From assembly GCF_014650555.1 (NCBI RefSeq), contig NZ_BMVE01000003.1:310001-374000 (forward strand): a stretch of DNA of 64,000 bases, read 5' to 3'. Numbering within the stretch: position 1 is the first letter of the stretch; each line of letters starts with the position of its first letter. The notes beneath the pieces are model-generated. The model searched no databases. It worked only from the letters and a program-made list of their open reading frames with translations, and was not told where the DNA came from. Source of the stretch: Streptomyces goshikiensis. GTDB lineage: Bacteria; Actinomycetota; Actinomycetes; Streptomycetales; Streptomycetaceae. The position numbers were made by a program, and so were the translations under genes. This document shows positions 23,840-32,728 of this stretch, piece after piece.

Positions 23840-25201
23840 ATGTCTCGCCCCCTGCGGGTAGCAATCGTCGGTGCCGGCCCCGCCGGAATCTATGCCGCCG
23901 ACGCGCTGCTGAAGTCCGAGACGGCCGCCGAACCGGGTGTCTCCATCGACCTCTTCGAGCGGATGCCCGCTCCCTTCGGCCTGATCCGGTACGGCGTCGC
24001 CCCCGACCACCCGCGGATCAAGGGCATCATCACCGCCCTCCACCAGGTGCTCGACAAGCCCCAGGTCCGGCTCTTCGGCAACGTCGACTACCCGAACGAC
24101 ATCAGCCTCGACGAGCTGCACTCCTTCTACGACGCCGTGATCTTCTCCACCGGCGCGACCGCCGACCGCGAGCTGCGCATCCCCGGCGTCGACCTGGACG
24201 GCTCCTACGGCGCAGCCGACTTCGTCTCCTGGTACGACGGCCACCCGGACGTCCCGCGCACCTGGCCGCTGGAGGCCGAGAAGGTCGCCGTCCTCGGCGT
24301 CGGCAACGTCGCGCTCGACGTCGCCCGCATCCTCGCCAAGACGGCCGACGAGCTGCTGCCGACCGAGATACCGCCGAACGTCTACGACGGCCTCAAGGTC
24401 AACAAGGCCCTTGAGGTGCACGTCTTCGGCCGCCGCGGTCCCGCGCAGGCCAAGTTCAGCCCGATGGAGCTCCGCGAGCTGGACCACTCGCCGAACATCG
24501 AGGTCATCGTCAACCCCGAGGACATCGACTACGACGAGGGCTCCATCGCCACCCGCCGCTCCAACAAGCAGGCGGACATGGTCGCCAAGACCCTGGAGAA
24601 CTGGGCGATCCGCGACACCGGCGACCGGCCCCACAAGCTGTTCCTGCACTTCTTCGAGTCGCCCTCCGAGGTCCTCGGCGAGGACGGCAAGGTCGTGGGC
24701 CTGCGCACGGAGCGCACCGAGCTCGACGGCACCGGCAACGTCAAGGGCACCGGCCAGTTCACCGACTGGGACGTCCAGTCGGTCTACCGGGCCGTCGGCT
24801 ACCTCTCGGACGAGCTGCCCAAGCTCCCCTGGGACGTCGAGTCCGGCACCGTCCCGGACGAGGGCGGCCGCGTGATCGAGGCCGGGGAGCCCCTGCCCTC
24901 GACGTACGTGACCGGCTGGATCCGCCGTGGCCCGATCGGCCTGATCGGCCACACCAAGGGCGATGCGAACGAGACCGTCGCGAACCTCCTCGCGGACTTC
25001 GCCGGCGGCAACCTACTCACCCCGCAGTCGCCGGCGCCGGAGGCCGTCGAGGCCTTCCTCTCCGGGCGTCAGGTCCGCTACACGACCTGGGACGGCTGGT
25101 ACCTGCTGGACGCCGCCGAGAAGGCGCTCGGTGAGCCCGAGGGCCGCGAGCGCGTGAAGATCGTCGAGCGCGAGGGAATGCTCGGCGCGAGCGGCGCGTA
25201 G
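23840..25201 (+). CDS. fprA: Ferredoxin/NADP reductase, FprA type (adrenodoxin reductase-like)
   Basis: 453 aa, full length for the family. FAD motif VAIVGAGPAGIYAADAL at the N-terminus, then FGLIRYGVAPDHPRIKGI, a hallmark of this group. The NADPH motif is VAVLGVGNVALDVARIL, followed by VFGRRGPAQAKFSP. The C-terminal FAD contact is GWIRRGPIGLIGHTKGDA. The enzyme moves electrons from NADPH to ferredoxins that serve cytochromes P450 and other monooxygenases. GAAGGGAA precedes the ATG. It is a single gene closed by a strong terminator. The nearby promoter may answer to iron. Confidence 0.93.
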   Translation: MSRPLRVAIVGAGPAGIYAADALLKSETAAEPGVSIDLFERMPAPFGLIRYGVAPDHPRIKGIITALHQVLDKPQVRLFGNVDYPNDISLDELHSFYDAVIFSTGATADRELRIPGVDLDGSYGAADFVSWYDGHPDVPRTWPLEAEKVAVLGVGNVALDVARILAKTADELLPTEIPPNVYDGLKVNKALEVHVFGRRGPAQAKFSPMELRELDHSPNIEVIVNPEDIDYDEGSIATRRSNKQADMVAKTLENWAIRDTGDRPHKLFLHFFESPSEVLGEDGKVVGLRTERTELDGTGNVKGTGQFTDWDVQSVYRAVGYLSDELPKLPWDVESGTVPDEGGRVIEAGEPLPSTYVTGWIRRGPIGLIGHTKGDANETVANLLADFAGGNLLTPQSPAPEAVEAFLSGRQVRYTTWDGWYLLDAAEKALGEPEGRERVKIVEREGMLGASGA

Positions 25202-25225
25202 TCACGAGCGACGCGTGGTTTTTCA

Positions 25226-25260
25226 GGTGGGGCCCGCCTTCGGCGGGCCCCACCCGTTTT
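25226..25260 (+). terminator. Rho-independent-type terminator of fprA
   Basis: GGTGGGGCCCGCC (25226-25238), loop TTC, and the exact complement (25242-25254), followed by CGTTTT. A 13-bp perfect stem 24 nt past the stop. Confidence 0.88.
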
Positions 25261-25566
25261 CGGCCCCTGTTCGCGGCCCCGGCACTGCCCTCACCCGCGC
25301 CTTCTCGGTTCGGACGGTTTTTCGGAAGCCGTGAAAATGGCCGAAATATGACGCGGGCGGCGTATCGGTGACTCGGTGCGGCCGGTACCCGCTCCCGCCC
25401 GAACAGGGCTTCGTTCGCGCCGAGTTGACGGACACCACTCGTTCGGGTGGACCGAAAAATTCTCCACCGCCGGACGGAATGCGCGGGGCCGTCACATGGT
25501 TCGGATCAACGCGATACCCGATACGCGTTACGTGACATCCGATTCCGCACGCACTGGAGCGCTCCC
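25261..25566. other. 306-nt intergenic region without a gene
   Basis: Lies between the fprA terminator and the next start. It is less GC-rich than its neighbours. No reading frame with Streptomyces-like codon use, no RNA gene and no clear promoter pair were seen. GGAG sits 7 nt before the next ATG. Confidence 0.5.
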
Positions 25567-26229
25567 ATGAAGATCGGCATCATCGGCGCCGGCAACATCG
25601 GCGGCAACCTGACCCGCCGGCTCACCGCCCTCGGGCACCAGGTGTCCGTCGCGAACTCGCGCGGCCCCCAGACGCTGACGGCGCTGGCGCAGGAGACGGG
25701 CGCGACCCCGGTCACCGTCGCCGAGGCCGCCCGCGGGGCCGAGGTGGTCGTGGTGACCGTCCCCCTGAAGAACGTGCCCGACCTGCCCTCCGGGCTCTTC
25801 GACGGGGCCGCCGACGGGTTCGCCGTCATCGACACCTGCAACTACTACCCCCAGCGGCGCGACGGCCGGATCGCCGGCATCGAGGACGAGGGCCTGACCG
25901 AGAGCCGCTGGACGGAGGGCCGGCTCGGCCACCCGGTCGTCAAGGCGTTCAACGGCACCTTCGCCGAAGACATCCTCAGCAAGCCCCTCCCGGCGGGTTC
26001 CCCGGACCGGATGGCCCTGCCGGTCGCGGCCGACGACGAGGCGGCGAAGAAGGTCGTCCGCGCCCTCATCGACGAGCTCGGCTTCGACACGGTCGACGCG
26101 GGCGGCCTCGACGACTCCTGGCGCCAGCAGCCGGGCACCCCGGTCTACGGGCTGCGGGCGGGCGTCGACGCCGTGGTCAAGGCGCTGGCCGAGGCCTCCC
26201 CGGAGCGCACGGCGGAGTTCCGCGGCTGA
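25567..26229 (+). CDS. NADPH-dependent F420 reductase-like NAD(P)-binding protein
   Basis: 220 aa. The Rossmann start MKIGIIGAGNIGGNLTRRL, then VSVANSRGP (Ser-Arg after beta-2, typical of NADPH use), is shared with F420:NADP oxidoreductases. GHPVVKAFNGTFAEDIL and AGGLDDSWRQQPGTP fit the C-terminal half. It may regenerate reduced F420, used by many Streptomyces reductases, or may be a related NADP enzyme without F420. GGAG lies before the ATG. It stands alone. Confidence 0.8.
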   Translation: MKIGIIGAGNIGGNLTRRLTALGHQVSVANSRGPQTLTALAQETGATPVTVAEAARGAEVVVVTVPLKNVPDLPSGLFDGAADGFAVIDTCNYYPQRRDGRIAGIEDEGLTESRWTEGRLGHPVVKAFNGTFAEDILSKPLPAGSPDRMALPVAADDEAAKKVVRALIDELGFDTVDAGGLDDSWRQQPGTPVYGLRAGVDAVVKALAEASPERTAEFRG

Positions 26230-26528
26230 CGGCAGGCGCGCCCTGACGGCCGTTTTACCTTCCCCATCCGCGCGGAAATATTCGAAATCCGCCGGGTGGG
26301 GGAACAAACCGCCGCCGACCGGGGGAAACGCTCCGCTCCCACCCGCATTCCCTGTGCTACGGTCGTCGCAGTTGCAGTTGTGGTTCCCAAAGACTTCAAG
26401 TGCTCTCGCCGGTCCGCCGGCGGGTGCATTTTTAATTTCCGGTGCTTTTTGCGGATGGGGCAATCATCACGGCGACTCCGGGCTCGCACAGTGCGCGTCC
26501 GGGTACTGCCCCTGAAGGAGAAATGCAC
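26230..26528 (+). promoter_or_regulatory. Long leader and promoter region of the cold-shock gene
   Basis: 299 nt with no other gene. It is more AT-rich than the surroundings, with T-rich and A-rich patches around 26390-26460, ending in GAAGGAG 8 nt before the ATG. Long structured leaders are usual for cold-shock genes and allow temperature control of translation. I cannot place the start of transcription. Confidence 0.5.
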
Positions 26529-26732
26529 ATGGCATCTGGCACCGTGAAGTGGTTCAACGCGGAAAAGGGCTTCGGCTTCATCGAGCAGGACGGCGGCGGC
26601 GCTGACGTGTTCGCCCACTACTCGAACATCGCCACCCAGGGCTTCCGTGAGCTTCAGGAAGGCCAGAAGGTGAACTTCGATGTCACGCAGGGCCAGAAGG
26701 GCCCCCAGGCCGAGAACATCGTTCCCGCCTGA
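26529..26732 (+). CDS. Cold-shock protein (CspA family)
   Basis: 67-aa single OB-fold RNA chaperone. RNP1 is [10 protein letters not shown] and RNP2 is VFAHYSNI; the start is [16 protein letters not shown], nearly invariant in Streptomyces. The strong GAAGGAG site decides ATG 26529; a longer frame upstream has no support. It binds single-stranded RNA/DNA and helps translation in the cold and during growth. It is monocistronic, with a very strong terminator. Confidence 0.95.
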   Translation: MASGTVKWFNAEKGFGFIEQDGGGADVFAHYSNIATQGFRELQEGQKVNFDVTQGQKGPQAENIVPA

Positions 26733-26763
26733 CCTGAAAGCCTGCGCTGACGCGTAGAACGCG

Positions 26764-26807
26764 AGCCGGGGTCCGCACCATCTGGTGCGGACCCCGGCTT
26801 GTTTCTT
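26764..26807 (+). terminator. Strong terminator of the cold-shock gene
   Basis: AGCCGGGGTCCGCACCA (26764-26780), loop TC, exact complement (26783-26799), then TGTTTCTTT. A 17-bp perfect stem with a T-rich tail, in the gap facing the convergent MFS gene. Confidence 0.93.
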
Positions 26808-26889
26808 TCAGGCCCGAAGCGTCACCGGCCTCCCGCGGCCGGGCCTGCTCCCCGCCCCAGCGCACCCGCGGGCCCTGGGGGGAGGGGAA

Positions 26890-28410
26890 TCAGACGGCCT
26901 TCGCCGTCTCGTCCTGCCGCGCCTGCGGGGCGGCGGCCGGCTGCGCGGCGCCGGTGGAGGACTCCGACGCGCGCGGACCGTGCTGGCCGCGCAGGCCGAT
27001 CCAGCTGATCAGTGCCACGAGGGCGAAGGCCACGGCGCCGATCACGAAGGTGAGGGTGAAACCGGACTCGGCGGGCAGCGCCGGAACGCCCGGCGGCAGG
27101 TGCTCGATCGTCTTGGACGCCAGGATCGTGGTGACGATGGCGCTGCCGATCGCGCTGCCCGTGGAACGGGAGATCGAGTTGATGCCGTTGGCGATGCCGC
27201 TCTGGTGGTGCGGGACGCTCGACATGATCACGGCGGGCATGGCCGCGTAGCCGAAGCTGACGGCCGCACCGACGATCAGGCCGGCGCCGATCACCGAGAA
27301 CGTGTGGCCGTGGTCCACGGCGAGCCAGCCGAAGCCGACGGCGCCGAGCGCGGCGGCCAGGGCGAGCGCGACCCGGGGACCGCGGTGGCGGACCAGCTGG
27401 CCACCGACGGGGGAGGCGAGCAGCGAGACGATCGCACCCGGCAGCAGGAACTGGACCGACGCGCGCAGGATCGAGGCGTCGAAGCCGTAGCCGGTGAGCT
27501 TCTGCGGCATCTGGACGAGGTAGGAGACGCCCAGGAAGTTCGCGAACATGCCGAAGCCGACGAGGATGCCGGCCAGGTTGGCCATGAGCACCGGGCGGTG
27601 GACGAACATCTTCATGTCGACGAGCGGCTCGCGCACCTTGCGCTCGACCATGACCCAGACGGCGGTCATGACGGCGGCGCCGGCGAAGCTGCCCAGCGTA
27701 CGGGCGGAGGCCCAGCCCCACTCGTGGCCCTGCGAGATCGGCAGCAGGAGGAGCAGCAGGGCGATGCCGAGGGTCAGCGCGCCGAGGAAGTCCGTACGGC
27801 CGCCGGTCTTGTGGCGGGTGGCGGGGACCAGGAAGACGACGGCGAGCAGGGCGAGGACCGCGAAGCCGGTCGCCATCCAGAAGGCGTTGCGGTAGTCGGC
27901 GTCGGAGCCCGAGGTGAGCAGACCGGTGGCGACGAGCGCGAGGCCGCTGCCGAACGCGAGCGTGCCGCTGACCAGTGCCATGGCGCCGGGCAGCTTCTGG
28001 GGCCGGACCTCCTCGCGCAGCACCGAAAGGGCCAGCGGGAAGATCGCGGTGGCGGCGCCCTGGAGCACCCGTCCCAGGATCAGCAGCGGCAGCGAGCTCG
28101 CGACCGCGGCGATGACGGAGCCCGCGACCATGACGCCGAGGACGGCCACCAGGGTGGGCTTCTTGCCGTGCTGGTCGCCGAAGCGGCCGAGCAGCGGGGT
28201 GAAGACGGCGGCGGACAGCAGGGTCGCGGTGGTCACCCAGCTGACGTTGGCGGTGGAGGTGCCGAGGTCGGTGCGGATCAGGCCCAGGATCGGGACGGGC
28301 AGGGTCTGCATCATCGACACGACCATGGCGGCGAGGCTCAGGGCGAAGACGATGACCGTCTCGTTCCTGGGCGGTGCGTCGGTGGCGGGTGCGGGTGCGG
28401 TGGTGCTCAT
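26890..28410 (-). CDS. MFS transporter, DHA2 family (14 TM), MarR-linked exporter
   Basis: 506-aa EmrB/QacA-type drug:proton exporter with about 14 hydrophobic segments. Motif A is GRFGDQHGKKPTL after TM2; motif B is LILGRVLQGAATAIFPLAL; motif C-like is SGLALVATGLL. The C-terminal tail is hydrophilic (about 40 residues, Ala/Gln-rich). It is divergent from a marR gene across 136 nt packed with TCAAG/CTTGA half-sites, so expression is very probably under that MarR and a small-molecule inducer. Confidence 0.9.
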   Translation of the reverse strand: MSTTAPAPATDAPPRNETVIVFALSLAAMVVSMMQTLPVPILGLIRTDLGTSTANVSWVTTATLLSAAVFTPLLGRFGDQHGKKPTLVAVLGVMVAGSVIAAVASSLPLLILGRVLQGAATAIFPLALSVLREEVRPQKLPGAMALVSGTLAFGSGLALVATGLLTSGSDADYRNAFWMATGFAVLALLAVVFLVPATRHKTGGRTDFLGALTLGIALLLLLLPISQGHEWGWASARTLGSFAGAAVMTAVWVMVERKVREPLVDMKMFVHRPVLMANLAGILVGFGMFANFLGVSYLVQMPQKLTGYGFDASILRASVQFLLPGAIVSLLASPVGGQLVRHRGPRVALALAAALGAVGFGWLAVDHGHTFSVIGAGLIVGAAVSFGYAAMPAVIMSSVPHHQSGIANGINSISRSTGSAIGSAIVTTILASKTIEHLPPGVPALPAESGFTLTFVIGAVAFALVALISWIGLRGQHGPRASESSTGAAQPAAAPQARQDETAKAV

Positions 28411-28458
28411 GGGAGGCGGGACCTTCTTAGTGCTTCAGATCGCAGATGTTTGATGTCA

Positions 28459-28533
28459 TCAAGTACTTCGAAGAAGGTAGGCGAAAATACTTGAGGAGGT
28501 CAAGTAAACAATTGATAATGTCAAGCATCTTGA
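28459..28533. promoter_or_regulatory. Cluster of MarR operators (TCAAG/CTTGA)
   Basis: Three inverted sites in the divergent spacer: an imperfect one at 28459-28471, TACTTGA (28488-28494) facing TCAAGTA (28500-28506) exactly, and TCAAG (28521-28525) facing CTTGA (28529-28533) exactly. The shared half-site and spacing suggest several MarR dimers over both promoters. Confidence 0.72.
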
Positions 28534-28540
28534 GTACGCT
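28512..28540 (+). promoter_or_regulatory. Leaderless promoter of marR overlapping an operator
   Basis: -35 TTGATA (28512-28517), 17-nt spacer, -10 TACGCT (28535-28540), then 6 nt to the ATG at 28547. There is no Shine-Dalgarno site. The TCAAG-CAT-CTTGA operator fills the spacer between -35 and -10, which predicts tight self-repression. Confidence 0.65.
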
Positions 28541-28546
28541 CCAGTC

Positions 28547-28987
28547 ATGAGCGCCACCACTCCGCAGGCCCCCACCAAGCTCCAGTTGCTGGAGCTGCTC
28601 GCCGCGATCGGGACCGCCCAGTGGCGCGACTTCGCCGCCGCCGCGGCCCGGTACGGGCTGACGTCCACCCAGGCGCGCGTGCTCGCGCAACTCGACGGCC
28701 CGGTGCCGATGCGCGGTCTGGCCACGCTGCTGGTGTGTGACGCGTCCAACGTCACCGGGATCGTGGACCGGCTGGAGGGGCGCGCACTGGTGCGCCGCGA
28801 ACCGGACCCCGCCGACCGCCGCGTCAAGAACGTCGTGGCGACGGACGAGGGCCGCGAGATCATCCGGCGGGTGCGCGAGGAGATGCAGGCGACCCACGGC
28901 GCCCTCGACACCCTCGACGAGGCGGAGAGCGCGACGCTCTACGCCCTGCTGGAGCGGCTGCGCCGGCCCATGGAGAAGGACGCCTAG
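28547..28987 (+). CDS. MarR family regulator of the divergent exporter
   Basis: 146 aa, the usual MarR length. Winged HTH in residues about 45-110: STQARVLAQLDGPVPMRGLA, CDASNVTGIVDRLEGRALV, then the wing REPDPADRRVKNVVATDEG. The DRR wing motif is typical. Flanking helices form the dimer interface. It probably represses itself and the MFS gene at 26890-28410 until a drug or metabolite binds. Translation likely starts from a leaderless message. Confidence 0.9.
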   Translation: MSATTPQAPTKLQLLELLAAIGTAQWRDFAAAAARYGLTSTQARVLAQLDGPVPMRGLATLLVCDASNVTGIVDRLEGRALVRREPDPADRRVKNVVATDEGREIIRRVREEMQATHGALDTLDEAESATLYALLERLRRPMEKDA

Positions 28988-29027
28988 AGCGCCCTCGGAT
29001 CGCGGGGTCGCGGGGTCGCCGGGTCGG

Positions 29028-29504
29028 TCAGACTTCCGGCGCGGCCGCGTCGAGCGCGGCCGTGAGCTTGTTCAGCCGCGTCTGCAGGTCGCGGATCTCG
29101 GTCAGCTCGAACCCGGTGGCCGCGGCGATGCGCCGGGGCACCTCCACCGCGCGGGTGCGCAGTGCGACCCCCTCGTCGGTGAGGCTGACGTGGACGGACC
29201 GCTCGTCCTCGGCGCTGCGCTCGCGGCGGATCAGCCCGGTCGCCTCCAGCCGCTTGAGCAGCGGGGACAGCGTGCCCGAGTCCAGGCGCAGGTGGTGGCC
29301 GAGCTCCTTGACGGGCAGCTCGCCGTGCTCCCAGAGCACCAGCATCACCAGGTACTGCGGGTAGGTCAGGCCGAGGTCCTTGAGGACGACGCGGTAGAGG
29401 CCCCCGAAGGCGCGGCTCGCGGCGTTCAGCGCGAAGCAGATCTGGCCGTCCAGGCGGAGGAAGTCCTGCTCGCGGGGGGCGTCGGCGGTCGGCTGCTCGG
29501 TCAT
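29028..29504 (-). CDS. ohrR: OhrR, organic-hydroperoxide-sensing MarR regulator
   Basis: 158 aa. MarR winged HTH (about 50-115, with LRLDSGTLSPLLKRLEATGL and ERSAEDERSVHVSLTDEG). The N-terminal segment LDGQICFALNAASRAF has Cys23 at the conserved reactive position of OhrR proteins; its oxidation by lipid or organic peroxides releases DNA. It is divergent from ohr, the classical partner. The spacer contains a 14-bp palindrome that is the likely operator. Confidence 0.9.
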   Translation of the reverse strand: MTEQPTADAPREQDFLRLDGQICFALNAASRAFGGLYRVVLKDLGLTYPQYLVMLVLWEHGELPVKELGHHLRLDSGTLSPLLKRLEATGLIRRERSAEDERSVHVSLTDEGVALRTRAVEVPRRIAAATGFELTEIRDLQTRLNKLTAALDAAAPEV

Positions 29505-29541
29505 GATGGCCAGTGTACCCGGGCCCTCTTGCGGGCCATTG

Positions 29542-29555
29542 AGTTGTGCACAACT
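29542..29555. promoter_or_regulatory. OhrR operator palindrome
   Basis: AGTTGTGCACAACT is a perfect 14-bp palindrome in the ohrR-ohr spacer. A partial copy, GTGTGCAA (29561-29568), follows 6 nt later. It overlaps the likely promoters of both genes. Confidence 0.7.
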
Positions 29556-29628
29556 TAATCGTGTGCAATATTTATGTCAGCGGCCGGCACCGGCCGCGAC
29601 GGTTCACCCCCTGTGAGAGGACCCTCCG

Positions 29629-30039
<411 letters not shown>

Positions 30040-30064
30040 TCACGGCCGGGTCGCCGACCGTGCC

Positions 30065-30109
30065 ACGCCCGCCGCGGCGCCGCTCCCCGAGCGGCGCCGC
30101 GGCGGGCGT
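30065..30109. terminator. Very strong bidirectional hairpin between ohr and lacI
   Basis: Arms at 30065-30085 and 30089-30109 are exact 21-nt complements around a CCC loop. It lies between convergent genes and has no long T-run, so it probably serves both. Confidence 0.88.
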
Positions 30110-30149
30110 TCGCCGTCGCGCGGGTCTCGCCCTCGCGCCGGGGCCGTGC

Positions 30150-31208
30150 TCAGGACGAGGCGCGGCGCACCAGCGTCGTCGGGGTGATCACCGATTCCGG
30201 CGGGGCGCCGCCGGCGGTGGCGGTCCGGCCCCGGGCGAGGGTGCGCAGCAGCAGCCCGGCCATCAGCCGGCCCATCCCCTCGATGTCCTGGCGCACCGTC
30301 GTCAGCGGCGGATCCGCGGCCTCCGCCACCTGCTCGGTGTCGTCGAAGCCGACCAGCGAGACGTCCGCGGGGACGCCGAGACCGCGTTCGCGCAGCACCC
30401 GCAGCGCGCCCGTCGCCATCAGGTCGTTCGCCGCGAACACCGCGTCGAGCCCGGGGGCGCGCTCCAGCAGCTCCGCCATCGCGCGGGCTCCGCCCGCCGA
30501 GGTGAAGTCCCCCTCGGCGATCAGCGCGGGGTCGCTCTCGCGCAGCACGTCCCGGTACCCGTCCAGCCGGTCCGTCGCCGAGGTCTGGTCGAGCGGGCCG
30601 GCGATGTGCGCGATCCGCCGGCGACCCCGCTCCAGCAGGTGCCGTACGGCCTCCCGCGCGCCGCCGCGGTTGTCGGCGTCGACGTACGACACCCCGCCCG
30701 GCTCCCCGGGGCCGCCGGTCCAGCCGGGACGGCCGCCGTAGACCGTCGGCATCCCGATGCGCCGGGTGATCGCGGGCAGCGGGTCGTCGGTGTGCAGGGA
30801 GAACGCGAGCGCGCCGTCCACGTGGCCGCCCGCCAGATAGCGCTCGATGCGGTCGTAGTCCCCGCGGTCCTCCACGAGCAGCAGCACGAGCTGGGTGTCG
30901 TGCGCCGTCAGCTCCTTGCTGATGCCGCGCACCTGCCGGGAGAAGAACGGGTCGGAGAAGATCCGTACCTCCGGCTCCGCGATGATGACCGCGACGGCGC
31001 CGGTGCGCCGGGTCACGAGGGTCCGGGCCGCCTGGTTGGGTACGTAGCCGAGTTCCCGGATGGCCACCCGTACCTTGTCCACCACGTGCGCGCGCACGCC
31101 CTCGCCGCCGTTGACGACGCGGGAGGCGGTGGCCCGCGAGACCCCGGCGCGCGCCGCCACGGCCTCCAGGGTCGGACGGCTGCCGGGCGCGGACGGCTGT
31201 GCGGGCAC
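30150..31208 (-). CDS. LacI family transcriptional regulator
   Basis: 352 aa. N-terminal HTH TLEAVAARAGVSRATASRVV plus the hinge helix NQAARTLVTRRTGAVAV, then a periplasmic-binding-protein-like sugar-sensing domain (about 65-340: DGALAFSLHTDD, FAANDLMATGALRVLRERGL, LVGFDDTEQV). The Ala-Arg in the hinge fits AGCGCT-type operators, and such a palindrome lies upstream. No sugar transporter or glycosidase gene is adjacent, so the regulon lies elsewhere. Confidence 0.9.
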   Translation of the reverse strand: MPAQPSAPGSRPTLEAVAARAGVSRATASRVVNGGEGVRAHVVDKVRVAIRELGYVPNQAARTLVTRRTGAVAVIIAEPEVRIFSDPFFSRQVRGISKELTAHDTQLVLLLVEDRGDYDRIERYLAGGHVDGALAFSLHTDDPLPAITRRIGMPTVYGGRPGWTGGPGEPGGVSYVDADNRGGAREAVRHLLERGRRRIAHIAGPLDQTSATDRLDGYRDVLRESDPALIAEGDFTSAGGARAMAELLERAPGLDAVFAANDLMATGALRVLRERGLGVPADVSLVGFDDTEQVAEAADPPLTTVRQDIEGMGRLMAGLLLRTLARGRTATAGGAPPESVITPTTLVRRASS

Positions 31209-31547
31209 GGGCGGCTCCTCATGCTCCTGATGCGCGGCCGGAGGCGGTGCGCGCCCCGGCGGGCAGCAGGGTAACCCGAACGGCCGGGAGCGTGAGAGCG
31301 CTCCCGGTGGTTTTGGCCATTACCCGCCGCTGCCGGGGGTCCGTGCGGTAGGCGGGTCGGGGCGACGCCCCGGCCGCTGGTGAAGGTCGGGTACACGTCG
31401 TGAACCCGCCGCCCATGGCGACGAACCGGCACGTCCCGTCGCGCGCAGGTGAGTTCGAGTTCCGGAGGAACGGGGCGGCGAACACCCGCGATCATGGGGG
31501 GAGGGAAGCCCCATCGGGTTCGCCGGGCCGACGGAAGGAACAGCGCG
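31209..31547. other. 339-nt divergent spacer between lacI and hutD
   Basis: No gene seen. It holds the lacI operator-like repeat (31284-31307) and, at 31533-31540, the GGAAGGAA ribosome site of hutD. No other clear signal was found. Confidence 0.5.
31284..31307. promoter_or_regulatory. LacI-type operator
   Basis: CCGGGAGCG (31284-31292) and CGCTCCCGG (31299-31307) are exact complements around TGAGAG. Inside, GAGAGCGCTCCC (31294-31305) resembles the GGGAGCGCTCCC box known for Streptomyces LacI proteins such as CebR. It lies 76 nt upstream of lacI, so self-control is likely. Confidence 0.6.
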
Positions 31548-32159
31548 ATGACCAGTGGCAACGAGGTAAGGGTCCTGCGGGCGGCGGAGCGGGCGGCCGC
31601 CGTCTGGAAGAACGGCGGGGGAGTCACCCGGGAGATCGCGGCCTGGCCGGAGTCCGCCGGGACGGGCGCTTTCGAGTGGCGGGTGAGCCTCGCCGACGTG
31701 GCCGCCGACGGCCCCTTCTCAGGCTTCCCCGGCATCGACCGTACGCTCACCCTCGCCGAGGGCGCCGGCATGGACCTCACGGTCGCGGGCGCGCACCGGC
31801 TGGTCGACGAACGCTACGCGCCCCGCCACTTCGCCGGGGACGCACCGACCGACTGCCGGCTCCTGGACGGTCCCGTCGTGAACTTCAACGTGATGTACCG
31901 CAGGGAGACGACGCGGGCCGAGACCGCCGTCGTCCGGGGCGACCTGGCGCTCGCGGCGGCGGAGCCCGGCGAGACGCTGCTGGTGGTCGCGCTGGACGGC
32001 CCGGCGGTCCTCGAAGGCGCCGGAGCCGGCCCGGGGAAGACCGTCGAACTCGCCCGGTACGACGCGGCCTTGGCGCCGGCCGGGCTCGCCTGCCGGGTAC
32101 GGACCGAGGGCCGCGCGGCCGTCGTGCGCTTCCGGCCGCGCGGCGGCGGCCGGGTCTGA
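31548..32159 (+). CDS. hutD: HutD family protein
   Basis: 203 aa, cupin-like double barrel. The family signature WKNGGGVTREIAAWP is at residues 20-34, followed by FEWRVSLADVAADGPFSGFP and RTLTLAEG; NFNVMYRR lies in the middle. HutD is linked to histidine utilisation and thought to set an upper limit on Hut activity, but no hut gene is in view. ATG 31548 follows GGAAGGAA at a 7-nt distance. Monocistronic. Confidence 0.87.
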   Translation: MTSGNEVRVLRAAERAAAVWKNGGGVTREIAAWPESAGTGAFEWRVSLADVAADGPFSGFPGIDRTLTLAEGAGMDLTVAGAHRLVDERYAPRHFAGDAPTDCRLLDGPVVNFNVMYRRETTRAETAVVRGDLALAAAEPGETLLVVALDGPAVLEGAGAGPGKTVELARYDAALAPAGLACRVRTEGRAAVVRFRPRGGGRV

Positions 32160-32187
32160 GCCCGCGCGGCTGCCCGGCTCCGCTCCG

Positions 32188-32631
32188 TCAGCCGGTGCGG
32201 CGCGCCGCAACCGCCGCGCAGAGCGCGGCCAGCGGCAGTTCGGCGCCGGCCGCGAGCAGCAGCGCCAGGCCCTGGCCGCCGGTGCCGGCCGAGGTCGTGA
32301 CGTCGAACCAGGCGTCCACCAGGAGCAGCGCGGCCGTCGCCGCCGCCACCGGGACCACCCGCGGGTCGCACCTGCGCAGCAGCACCCCGGTGCCGGTCAG
32401 CCCGGCGGCCAGCATCGCGTCCAGGCCGATCCACGCGGTGGACCAGTGGGAGACCTCCGCCGCCTGCGGCAGCGTCTTCGCCAGCACCACCATCCACGGC
32501 AGCAGCGCCAGCCCGGCCCCGGTGAGCACCGTCGCCGGCCGCGGCAGCGCCGCGCGCCGGGCCGCACGACCCGGCCGGGCGCCGTCGAGGGGGCTGCGGC
32601 GCGCCTGGAACTGAGGGGTCATCAGGGCCAT
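32188..32631 (-). CDS. Hypothetical membrane protein, four TM segments
   Basis: 147 aa. After a basic N-terminus come hydrophobic segments at about 33-50, 65-85, 93-108 and 118-140. The segment VLLRRCDPRVVPVAAATAAL and LLVDAWFDVTTS suggest a small conserved actinobacterial membrane protein that I cannot name. GGAGGAGA lies about 11 nt before ATG 32631. It is divergent from the histidine kinase gene and converges on hutD. Confidence 0.7.
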   Translation of the reverse strand: MALMTPQFQARRSPLDGARPGRAARRAALPRPATVLTGAGLALLPWMVVLAKTLPQAAEVSHWSTAWIGLDAMLAAGLTGTGVLLRRCDPRVVPVAAATAALLLVDAWFDVTTSAGTGGQGLALLLAAGAELPLAALCAAVAARRTG

Positions 32632-32728
32632 GTCGGTGGGTCTCCTCCCGGCCCGGCGGGTCCGTCCTGCGGGCACCCCTCCACACTCGTCGCCGCGGCC
32701 GCCCGAATCAGTAGCCCCACGATCCGAA

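Noticed and set aside
25223..25495. Possible small gene on the minus strand after fprA
   Set aside because: It begins in and reads through the terminator, with no ribosome site and no family resemblance.
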